Positions 56,835-64,000 of a stretch of DNA of 64,000 nt are shown piece after piece (the stretch's first letter is position 1; every line of letters starts with the position of its first letter). Below the pieces are notes generated by a model. The model searched no databases, was not told the origin of the DNA, and was given only the letters and a program-made list of their open reading frames with translations. Source of the DNA: Bacteroidales bacterium (GTDB lineage Bacteria > Bacteroidota > Bacteroidia > Bacteroidales > VadinHA17); assembly GCA_016715075.1 (NCBI GenBank), contig JADKBK010000013.1:1-64000 (forward strand). Direction: 5' to 3'. Both the position numbers and the translations under genes were made by a program.

Positions 56835-57708
56835 CGAACTACGCCACTTCCGTGCTGAACGGGGGAAAGGGTTGGCAGGTACAATTATAATACATATTGT
56901 ATTGTTCCTTGTTCTTATACTTGTCAGTTTTTCTGTGCCTCCTCCTCCTCAGAATGAAGAGGGTATACTTGTTAACTTCGGGACTGATGAGACAGGCCTC
57001 GGCATGATTGAGCCATCACCACCCGCAGTACAGGAGGTAGCATCACCTCCTCCCGCATCAAATGCAGCAAAAAAATCAGATGAAGAACCGCTGCTGACGC
57101 AAAATACGGAAGAGGCTCCTGAAGTAAAGAAAGTGGATCCTGAAGCAGAAAAAAAGAGGATCGAGAAGATCGAAGCCGATAAAAAGCTGAGGGCAGAACG
57201 TGAAGCCGAAAGGATAAGAAAGAAGCAGGAGGATGATGAACGAAAAAGAGTTGAAGCCGAGCAGCAACGACAGGCTGACATTATGAACAGGACAAAAAAT
57301 GCACTTGCCAACTCGAAAAATGCAGGTACAAGCTCTACAAGTGAGGGAATAGCAGGCGGGACGGGCAACCAGGGAGACCCCAGGGGTTCCGTAGACTCAA
57401 ATGTTCGCGGAGAAGGTGGCGGACTGGGCGATAAAGGAATATCATATGAATTAAAAGGAAGAGGCTTCCAGAATCTGCCAAAGCCAATATATGAATACCA
57501 GGGTGAAGGAAGAGTAGTGGTCGAAGTAACTGTCGACAGATCGGGTAAGGTTACACAGGCAGTTCCGGGAATCAAGGGTTCTTCCACACTCGATGAATAT
57601 CTGCTTAAGGTTGCCAAGGATGCGGCAATGAAAGCGAGCTTTGAAGCAAAACCAGATGCTCCGCTTTTCCAGAAAGGAACAATTACCTATAATTTTATTC
57701 TGAAATAA
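56815..57708 (+). CDS. TonB family energy transducer
   Basis: A 297-residue protein with a single membrane anchor (about 23-42, TIIIHIVLFLVLILVSFSV), a Pro-rich segment, a long charged Glu/Lys/Arg-rich helical stretch (about 105-160, probable coiled coil), a Gly/Ser-rich linker and a C-terminal TonB domain (about 222-297, GRVVVEVTVDRSGKVTQAVPG ... GTITYNFILK). It transmits force from ExbB/ExbD to outer-membrane receptors, or plays a TolA-like part. The only in-frame start before the anchor is TTG at 56815, inside the end of exbD; translation is therefore likely coupled. No receptor gene is adjacent. Confidence 0.88.
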   Translation: MQPHQNNELRHFRAERGKGLAGTIIIHIVLFLVLILVSFSVPPPPQNEEGILVNFGTDETGLGMIEPSPPAVQEVASPPPASNAAKKSDEEPLLTQNTEEAPEVKKVDPEAEKKRIEKIEADKKLRAEREAERIRKKQEDDERKRVEAEQQRQADIMNRTKNALANSKNAGTSSTSEGIAGGTGNQGDPRGSVDSNVRGEGGGLGDKGISYELKGRGFQNLPKPIYEYQGEGRVVVEVTVDRSGKVTQAVPGIKGSSTLDEYLLKVAKDAAMKASFEAKPDAPLFQKGTITYNFILK

Positions 57709-57754
57709 CCGCTTTGATCAGGAGAATACATGGCATCAATTAAATAAATGCCTT

Positions 57755-58141
57755 CTATTGCCGCTTAAAGTAATCGGTGATTGCCACATTAAGGTTCTCG
57801 ATCAGGTTATTATCCTTGATAACATAATCATCAATTCCTTTTCTGGCAAGTTCCAGGACTATTTCGCCCTTATCCTGACCCGAGAGCATGATAACAGGAA
57901 TATCAGGCTGAGCCTTCTTTATCCTGTCAAAAACTTCCATCCCATTCATCAATTCCACATTACCATTGATAAAAAAATAGTCAAGAATGATCAGATCCGG
58001 TTTTCTGTCAATGGCTTTCAGACAATCATCCCCATTTACAAATGCCTCCACATTGTATCCTTCTGATGATAATCGTTTAACAACCAGTGTATTAATAAAT
58101 GGATCGTCATCGACAATAAAAATAAGCCTCTTTGCAGTCAT
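57755..58141 (-). CDS. stand-alone response regulator receiver protein
   Basis: About 128 residues from the ATG at 58141 (MTAKRLIFIVDDDP); 18 codons upstream in frame are probably not translated. It is a single receiver domain: acidic pair in IVDDDPFINTL, phospho-acceptor Asp in LIILDYFF, Thr/Ser position in VIMLSGQD and Lys in YVIKDNN. No output domain follows, so it works through a partner, like CheY or Spo0F. It is convergent with tonB and divergent from the DUF4402 operon, but no histidine kinase is near. The function is unknown. Confidence 0.85.
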   Translation of the reverse strand: MTAKRLIFIVDDDPFINTLVVKRLSSEGYNVEAFVNGDDCLKAIDRKPDLIILDYFFINGNVELMNGMEVFDRIKKAQPDIPVIMLSGQDKGEIVLELARKGIDDYVIKDNNLIENLNVAITDYFKRQ

Positions 58142-58348
58142 TAATAGAATTATTGAAATAGAATGTACAAAGTTAGAAGAAAAATTGAGAAACAACAGAC
58201 TATGATCTAAATGTTGGGGATTGTAACTGCGTAATAATTATAACGTTTCCAGAATCTAAAACTAAATCCGGCAGATCAATTGTTAATAAGTTATAATGAT
58301 TGTTAGTTTCTTGGCCTTAGGACAACGGAGACCTTGTTTACATAATTT

Positions 58349-58375
58349 TATTTTTGCGTGGACATTGCGTGGACA
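58349..58375 (+). promoter_or_regulatory. -7 box and tandem 10-bp repeat before the DUF4402 operon
   Basis: tatttttg (58349-58356) matches TAnnTTTG. It overlaps two direct copies of tgcgtggaca (58355-58364 and 58366-58375), which would lie at the transcription start. No good -33 element is seen at the usual spacing. The repeats could be an operator. The first gene starts 50 bases further on. Confidence 0.4.
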
Positions 58376-58424
58376 AACATGAATAATTATTAACATTTTT
58401 TTCTAACCTTAATTTTTACAAAAA

Positions 58425-58928
58425 ATGAAACATTTAGTTAAATTTTTCTCAGTTGTAACTGTAGCCTTGCTATTTGCTGCAAACACCTACGGGCAGGTAT
58501 CTGCAACAGCAAATGCAACAGCTACAATTATTACCCCAATCGGAATTACCAATTCTACCGATCTGGCATTTGGTAACGTCGCAGCCAGCGCCACTCCCGG
58601 AACAGTTGTTATTACACCTGCAGGTGTAAGGACAGCCGGAGGAGGTGCAACTCTACCTGCCGTCACCGGAACATTCGGAGTAGCAACTTTTGCAGTTACC
58701 GGGCTTGGTACATCAACCTATGCAATTACACTACCGGCATCTGCAACACTTACAGGAACCCCTAGCGGAACCATGACAGTTGACGCTTTCGCAAGCACTC
58801 CAAGCGGTACAGGCGCTCTCACAGGCGGAACTCAGACAATTACCGTTGGAGGAACTCTTAATGTAGGAGCAGCTCAGGCAGCAGGTTCTTATACAGGAAC
58901 TTTCAGTGTGACAGTAAATTACAATTAG
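58425..58928 (+). CDS. DUF4402 domain-containing secreted protein (first copy)
   Basis: A 167-residue protein with a signal peptide (VVTVALLFAANTYGQ) and a Thr/Ala/Gly-rich beta-rich body typical of DUF4402: TATIITPIGITNSTDLAFGNV near the start and AAGSYTGTFSVTVNYN at the end. It has no cysteines after the signal. DUF4402 proteins resemble pilin or spore-coat-like subunits and are often encoded next to a periplasmic chaperone. The last residues (SVTVNYN) look like a donor strand. The second copy follows after 34 bases. Confidence 0.88.
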   Translation: MKHLVKFFSVVTVALLFAANTYGQVSATANATATIITPIGITNSTDLAFGNVAASATPGTVVITPAGVRTAGGGATLPAVTGTFGVATFAVTGLGTSTYAITLPASATLTGTPSGTMTVDAFASTPSGTGALTGGTQTITVGGTLNVGAAQAAGSYTGTFSVTVNYN

Positions 58929-58962
58929 TTTATTAACACAACCATCTCTTAACGTAAGCATA

Positions 58963-59496
58963 ATGAAAAGGCTTATTAAATTAGTTTACAGCCTGGTATG
59001 TTTATATATATTATCCGGAGGTATATCCAATTCCCAAACCGCCTTCCCGGCATCTGCGACCGGACATATAGTCGCAGAGGTTATTCCCGTATTTTCTGCC
59101 AGCGAGACCGCGCAGTTGAATTTTGGCAGATTTTCTCCGGGTCCCCAGGGAGGGGAAATTATTCTCAGTCCTGAAAGCACAGTGGCTGTGGTTGGGAGTG
59201 TGTATAAAGGATCTGGCGCTTATAATGCCGCCAGTTTCTATGTTTCGGGTGATACTGATGCAGCATATACCATAACCCTGCCTTCAGGTGCGGTAATATT
59301 AACACATACCATTAGTGCAAAAACAATGAGAGTTGAAAACTGGATATCTTTACCGGCTCCGGGCCTCGGGGCCGGTAAACTTATAAACGGATACCAGGTA
59401 GTTTATGTAGGAGCCACTCTTAAAGTTGGGACCGTTAACGACAATCCGGTGGGAATATACACAGGATCATATACAATTACATTTGACTTCAATTAA
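58963..59496 (+). CDS. DUF4402 domain-containing secreted protein (second copy)
   Basis: A 177-residue paralogue of the upstream protein. It has a signal peptide (LVYSLVCLYILSGGISNSQ), the DUF4402 pattern AQLNFGRFSPGPQGGEIILSPES and a C-terminal GIYTGSYTITFDFN strand. It is more diverged than a recent duplicate, so it probably has a different role (tip, anchor or minor subunit). It is followed 23 bases later by the chaperone gene, consistent with an assembly operon. Confidence 0.85.
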   Translation: MKRLIKLVYSLVCLYILSGGISNSQTAFPASATGHIVAEVIPVFSASETAQLNFGRFSPGPQGGEIILSPESTVAVVGSVYKGSGAYNAASFYVSGDTDAAYTITLPSGAVILTHTISAKTMRVENWISLPAPGLGAGKLINGYQVVYVGATLKVGTVNDNPVGIYTGSYTITFDFN

Positions 59497-59519
59497 TGGT
59501 CTAAAATACAGCTAAAACA

Positions 59520-60410
59520 ATGCCATCCAAAAACTCTTGTAATTCAAAGAAAACCATTCAATTGCTGGTATCAATCCTGACAGTAATCCTTCTGACCGGA
59601 TCAGGAGATCTTTTCCATTTAGCCGGTTTTGAAGCATCGGCACAGGGCAATCTGCTGATTACTCCCCGAAGGGTGATATTTGAAGGTTCAAAAAGATCGG
59701 TTGATCTCAACCTGGCAAACATAGGAGAGGACAGCGCCACTTATGCCATTTCAATGGTACAGATCCGGATGAAAGAAGATGGCGGCTTTGAAACCATTAC
59801 TGAACCAGATCCGGGTCAGCTGTTTGCTGATAAAAACATCCGCTATTTTCCCAGATCAGTAACTCTTGGGCCAAGTGAAGCTCAGGTTGTAAAAATCCAG
59901 CTTATTAAAGTTAACGAACTGTTGCCAGGGGAGTACAGGTCTCACTTCTATTTCAGATCAGTACCAAATACAAAACCTCTCGGAGAAGAGAATACCGGCA
60001 ATGACTCGTCCTCAATTTCTATTAAACTCACTCCTATATTTGGTATTACTATACCTGTGATAATCAGGATTGGTGAATATGATGCCGGAGCAACACTGGC
60101 TGACATTTCTTTACAGAATGAGAATGATACTCTCAAATCGATAGGCATGACACTGAAACGTTCAGGCAGCATGTCAGTCTACGGAGATATCGCCGTGGAT
60201 CATATTTCATCACAGGGTAAAACTACCAGGGTTGGTATCGCCAATGGAGTGGCAGTTTATACGCCAAATACATCCAGAAGATTTAAATTCAATCTCAACA
60301 ACGTTAAAGACCTTGACTACACTTCCGGAAAACTTAAGGTTACTTATTTGAACTCTTCGGACACCAGGCAGGCAAGATATGCTGAATCTGAACTGATTTT
60401 GCACAAATAG
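59520..60410 (+). CDS. PapD-like periplasmic chaperone
   Basis: A 296-residue protein with a signal peptide and two Ig-like beta domains. The first (about 45-155) has NLLITPRRVIFEGSKRSVDLNLANIGEDSATYAISM and FPRSVTLGPSEAQVVKIQL, the pattern of PapD-type chaperones. The second (about 175-295) is less conserved. Such chaperones protect exported subunits by donating a beta strand. Placed directly after two DUF4402 genes and before a huge adhesin-like protein, it probably assists their assembly. No outer-membrane usher gene is seen in the window. Confidence 0.82.
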   Translation: MPSKNSCNSKKTIQLLVSILTVILLTGSGDLFHLAGFEASAQGNLLITPRRVIFEGSKRSVDLNLANIGEDSATYAISMVQIRMKEDGGFETITEPDPGQLFADKNIRYFPRSVTLGPSEAQVVKIQLIKVNELLPGEYRSHFYFRSVPNTKPLGEENTGNDSSSISIKLTPIFGITIPVIIRIGEYDAGATLADISLQNENDTLKSIGMTLKRSGSMSVYGDIAVDHISSQGKTTRVGIANGVAVYTPNTSRRFKFNLNNVKDLDYTSGKLKVTYLNSSDTRQARYAESELILHK

Positions 60411-60450
60411 CCACTATATAAAAGAGATCTTTCTTCACAATATTGAAAGT

Positions 60451-63400
60451 ATGACCAAGCCGAACCATATCTTCAGGAGACTTATAGTGGTTATGGCATT
60501 ATCGTTTTCAGTGATCTGTGCGATTGCAGCAGACAGATATTCCGTGGCCAGTAATGACTGGAATCAAACTTCTACATGGTCAGCTTCCTCAGGCGGAGCA
60601 TCAGGTGCCAGCGCGCCTGTGGCAGGTGATAATGTATATATTGAAGGAGGGTATACTGTCAATGTCAATAGTAACGTTGCATGTGCCAACCTTTCAATTG
60701 CCAGCGGAGCAACACTAAGGGTCAGAGGTACTGACCTGACAGTAAACGGAACCACAATTGCAAACGGGACAATATCATTTACAAATAGTGCTGCCGGCAC
60801 AAAGACTTTCATCGGTCGTGTAACAATCAGCTCTACAGGCACATGGAGTAATACTTCAAACGCCCCAATTACCTTTAGAGGAGGTATTACAGACAATGGA
60901 ACATTTACCGCAGGAACAGCCGCACAAACCTTTAATACAAACAGCCAGACAATTGACGGTTCAACAGCACAGACTCTTCCATCAATAGTAATAACAGGAA
61001 TAACACTGACAAATGCAAATACTACAGGTCTGTCAGTCACTGGTACGATCTCAGGAACAGGGAACCTTAACAATGGCACGGCATCTGCTATCGGGATATT
61101 GAATCTTTCAGGAACTCCCAATCCTCTTACCTTATCAGGAACAACCGATTTTACAACTTACCCCAATACCGTTAATTTCAACTCCACATCAGCTCAGACA
61201 GTCAATGCAAGGGATTTTTATAACCTGACTATCAGCGGAGCCAGAACAAATAACAATGTGACCCTGTCTAACGGTGGAACAATAAGAATTTCAGGCACTT
61301 TCACTCCGGCTGCTACATTTACTTCAGGAAATTACGTCACCACAAACAATACAGTTGAGTTTAATGGCACAGCTGCACAAAATGTGCCGGCTCCAGGCAC
61401 TGCAGCCTATAATATTATTACAATCTCCGGAGGAAGCATAAAGACGCTTACCGGAAATATAACTTTGGGAACCAGCGGATCATTAAGATTAAACGGAGGC
61501 ATTCTGGAATTGGCCGGATTTAACCTTACAGTCTCTAACAATGCTGCAGCTGCAATTGTACCTGTAACTGCTTACAGTTCAACAAATATGATATCTACAG
61601 GCGGTGCAGGCTATCTGCAAAAGAACGGAAATGCAGCTGCCAGCTTCCAGATCGTCTTTCCGGTAGGATCCGGAGGAAATTATTCCCCAATGACAATTTC
61701 TTCAGTCGGAACTATTACTCCTACATATATAAGGATACGGGCGGTCCCTTCAGCAATCAATCCGAGTTATATCCTTAAATACTGGGATGTTTCGGCAAAT
61801 GCTGCAATGAATAATGTAACTGCAACATTCCAGTATGACGCTTCGGAATCAAACGGCGCTTCCTCAAGTATCTCATATTCACCAAACAGCGGAACCAGCT
61901 GGCAAAATCCCCCATCATCGGGAACTTCATCCTTCGGAACAAACTCATTCACAATTACAGGTACAAACCCTTTCAACGGCTGGTGGACAATGGGTTACAG
62001 AACATACTATTCTTACCAGACCGGTGACTGGACTACACCTTCCACATGGACTTCCGATCCAAGCGGCACCCTCCAGGAGGGAAGTTCCGCTCCCGGGGTA
62101 AATGACTTTGTCGTAATCCTGTCAGGAAGAACTGTATCACTTTCATCAAATATTGCCAGCACAAATATTGATCTTACCATAAATGAAGGCGGCTACCTTA
62201 ACATGGGGGCCTATGGTTTTACAAGCGGCCTGCAGGCTTTACGCGGACAGGGAACGCTGCAGCTTGCCTCAACCAGCTTTCCAACTGCAGTTATAAATTC
62301 CTTCGTTAATGCAGGAGGGGGAACAACAGAATATAATGCCGGAATAAATCTTCCTGTCGCGCAAACTACTTACAATAATCTTAAGATTAATACATCAGGT
62401 ACTGTTGTTCAGCTCAACAACCTGACCCTTAACGGCAACCTTGATGTTATACAGGGAAGGTTTCAGATAAATGATAATACTTTAGCCAGAAGACAGCTTT
62501 TAATAAATGGTAATGTCACTGTTGCAAACGGGGCATTTATAACTGTTGGTAACGGTGTCACAAATTCAACTACAGTACCCACTGGCATCAACACAACACT
62601 GGCAGCTCCGTTTATTGATTACTATGATTCGCAATCTCACAGGGTAGTTATCCTGGGTGATTTTACAAACAATGGCACTGTAAGATTCACCAACTTAACA
62701 TTTCCTGTATACAATACCTTCCCTCCCACTGCTGCAGGCGCTACTTCCGGATTTGCAACAGTCTACTTCAGGGGAACAACAAATAACATGCTGACCTGCA
62801 ATGGCACAACCGACTTTTATAATATGGTTGTTGATAAAGGGAGTGATCAATCATACAGCCTGACAATAAATTCATCATCCTACTCCAATTTCAGGCTCTT
62901 CGGAGCGAATATTGCCGGTGGCGACATAACTGCACCGGCCTCAGCTTCAAATCCCAACCTAAAAAAATCTCTCTGGATCAGAACCGGAACACTTATACTC
63001 GAAGGCTCTCTTGTAATTCCTTCATTATCAGAAGGCTCTGATGCTTCAGCTGCAGCTCTTAATTTTGTTATTCCCGCTAACGCATCTCTGAAGCTTAATG
63101 GTATTGATGTGATCGTTCAGACCACTGCAGATCTCTACCAGGAAGTAAATGCAGCCTACGGAGTCTCAGGAGGAGCAGGAACTGTCAATGGCGTAATCAG
63201 CGGGCCCGATGAATCAGGATTGCTGATACTTGGAAAACTTGATGTAACAAATGGATTCCTTACTACAAAGGAATCAAGAGGCCTGTTATACAGTTCAGCT
63301 ATTGCCGGCAAGGTATTTATTAACGGAGGTACCGTCGATGCAAAACAGTTCAGGTCGCTGAATGCAGGGACCGGACTCACTGACTACACACAGACTGGCG

Positions 63401-64000
63401 GTGTACTTAATCTCAGAGGAAGATTTCAGCTGATACCAGCTGCTTATACATCTCCCTCCGACTTATCAAGTGCTTCAGTCAGTACTGTCCGTCTGAATGA
63501 TGCAACGCTTCTTTCAACAGCCGGATCTTTCAGTATTGACAATGCGTCGGATATTTTTACAATGTCGGGTGGTACAATAAATATCTTTGACGTACCGGCA
63601 CCGGGCGCGACAGGCAGGGCTTATGATATTCTGACAACTTCAGCAAATTACAATGTATCAGGAGGAACAGTTGTGGTTCGTCCTGAAACCGGTACCGGCG
63701 GTACTGCTGATGCAACAGCCTGGCTTCTGTCTACTGCTGCGCCTATAGGAAACCTGTTAATTAACAGAATAAGTGGCAGTTCCGGGATACAATTGAATAC
63801 CGGGTATCCACTCAGAGTCCTTAATGACCTGACCCTTCAATCAGGGGTTCTGAATGCAAATAGTCTTGATGTAACCGTCGGAGGCAATTTTATTATATCA
63901 GCAGGTACAACATATACAACGGGTACCAATAATACGGTTTTTAACGGTACTGCAGTGCAATCTTTTACCAGCAATCTGGCTGCTCCGCTCTCAGTAAATA
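60451..64000 (+). CDS. giant repetitive surface protein (3' partial)
   Basis: The frame opens at the ATG at 60451, just after the chaperone gene, and stays open to the window end: more than 1180 residues, incomplete. The N-terminus is a signal peptide (IVVMALSFSVICAIAADR), then SVASNDWNQTSTWS, the usual opening of Bacteroidota beta-helix surface proteins, which recurs near residue 530 (YQTGDWTTPSTWTSD). The body is low in charged residues and rich in Thr, Ser, Asn, Gly and Ala. It has repeats of a module such as VEFNGTAAQNVPAPG ... YNIITISGG and VNFNSTSAQTVNA ... YNLTISGA, with another at the very end. The fold is probably a long right-handed beta helix acting as an adhesin. The C-terminus, where a T9SS signal would lie, is not in the window. 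Confidence 0.9.
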   Translation, partial: MTKPNHIFRRLIVVMALSFSVICAIAADRYSVASNDWNQTSTWSASSGGASGASAPVAGDNVYIEGGYTVNVNSNVACANLSIASGATLRVRGTDLTVNGTTIANGTISFTNSAAGTKTFIGRVTISSTGTWSNTSNAPITFRGGITDNGTFTAGTAAQTFNTNSQTIDGSTAQTLPSIVITGITLTNANTTGLSVTGTISGTGNLNNGTASAIGILNLSGTPNPLTLSGTTDFTTYPNTVNFNSTSAQTVNARDFYNLTISGARTNNNVTLSNGGTIRISGTFTPAATFTSGNYVTTNNTVEFNGTAAQNVPAPGTAAYNIITISGGSIKTLTGNITLGTSGSLRLNGGILELAGFNLTVSNNAAAAIVPVTAYSSTNMISTGGAGYLQKNGNAAASFQIVFPVGSGGNYSPMTISSVGTITPTYIRIRAVPSAINPSYILKYWDVSANAAMNNVTATFQYDASESNGASSSISYSPNSGTSWQNPPSSGTSSFGTNSFTITGTNPFNGWWTMGYRTYYSYQTGDWTTPSTWTSDPSGTLQEGSSAPGVNDFVVILSGRTVSLSSNIASTNIDLTINEGGYLNMGAYGFTSGLQALRGQGTLQLASTSFPTAVINSFVNAGGGTTEYNAGINLPVAQTTYNNLKINTSGTVVQLNNLTLNGNLDVIQGRFQINDNTLARRQLLINGNVTVANGAFITVGNGVTNSTTVPTGINTTLAAPFIDYYDSQSHRVVILGDFTNNGTVRFTNLTFPVYNTFPPTAAGATSGFATVYFRGTTNNMLTCNGTTDFYNMVVDKGSDQSYSLTINSSSYSNFRLFGANIAGGDITAPASASNPNLKKSLWIRTGTLILEGSLVIPSLSEGSDASAAALNFVIPANASLKLNGIDVIVQTTADLYQEVNAAYGVSGGAGTVNGVISGPDESGLLILGKLDVTNGFLTTKESRGLLYSSAIAGKVFINGGTVDAKQFRSLNAGTGLTDYTQTGGVLNLRGRFQLIPAAYTSPSDLSSASVSTVRLNDATLLSTAGSFSIDNASDIFTMSGGTINIFDVPAPGATGRAYDILTTSANYNVSGGTVVVRPETGTGGTADATAWLLSTAAPIGNLLINRISGSSGIQLNTGYPLRVLNDLTLQSGVLNANSLDVTVGGNFIISAGTTYTTGTNNTVFNGTAVQSFTSNLAAPLSVN

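Noticed and set aside
56949..57617. 222-residue minus-strand ORF opposite tonB
   Set aside because: It is a Ser/Phe/Cys-rich shadow of the Glu/Lys-rich TonB linker, without a ribosome-binding site or conserved domain.
60564..61121. 185-residue minus-strand ORF opposite the adhesin
   Set aside because: A Val/Pro-rich shadow of the Thr/Asn/Gly-rich coding strand, which is open throughout.

Overview
The window looks like a chromosomal fragment of an anaerobic, environmental member of the Bacteroidota (Bacteroidales / Marinilabiliales type). The evidence is a T9SS C-terminal sorting domain on the first gene, DUF4402 surface proteins, a SiaC/DUF1987 protein, an OstA-like protein next to SurA-type chaperones, an RNF complex in the order B-C-D-G-E-A, and promoter boxes of the TAnnTTTG type. 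No tRNA, rRNA, CRISPR array, transposase or SusC/SusD pair was seen.

Layout. 0-6.8 kb: secreted or exported proteins (CotH-like protein with lamin-tail and T9SS domains, DUF1638 protein, Tat-exported FAD oxidoreductase, GH78-type glycosidase) with a GGG-rich heptamer array between the last two. 6.8-20.8 kb: housekeeping genes: recQ, guaB, three SurA/PpiC-like periplasmic folding factors, an OstA/LptA-like protein, DUF2795, cobalamin adenosyltransferase, a LolD-type ATPase, a methyltransferase and recG. 20.9-26.3 kb: an rseC-rnfBCDGEA operon for ion-coupled ferredoxin:NAD oxidoreduction. 26.5-44.3 kb: an accessory locus of exported enzymes: four cog3964-type amidohydrolases (one a decayed copy), three RR-signal SelA-like PLP enzymes, an RR-signal RidA protein, an SMP-30-like lipoprotein, an S15/CocE acylase, a GH78 rhamnosidase and a DUF362 protein. 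44.5-50.9 kb: a propeller protein, sugar isomerase, J-domain membrane protein, lipoprotein serpin, phosphoesterase, SiaC-like protein and tsaD. 51.1-57.7 kb: tamB and an exbB-exbD-tonB set. 57.7-64 kb: a lone receiver protein, then an operon of two DUF4402 proteins, a PapD-like chaperone and a very large repetitive surface protein that runs off the window end.

The most interesting part is 26.5-44.3 kb. Amidohydrolases with Sec-type signals, SelA-like PLP enzymes with twin-arginine signals (compatible with export after cofactor loading) and a twin-arginine RidA are encoded together. This suggests a pathway in the cell envelope in which an acylated substrate is hydrolysed, a PLP lyase forms an enamine/imine, and RidA clears it. 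This is inference from family and signal peptides; the substrate is unknown.

Caution. At least six genes (recQ, the first PPIase, surA, recG, the propeller gene, and tsaD twice) carry single-base frame disruptions, often in short homopolymers, including in the normally essential tsaD. The simplest reading is consensus error in a draft or metagenomic assembly. The amber codon in the first amidohydrolase is different, because that copy has also lost a metal-ligand histidine and so looks like a real pseudogene.
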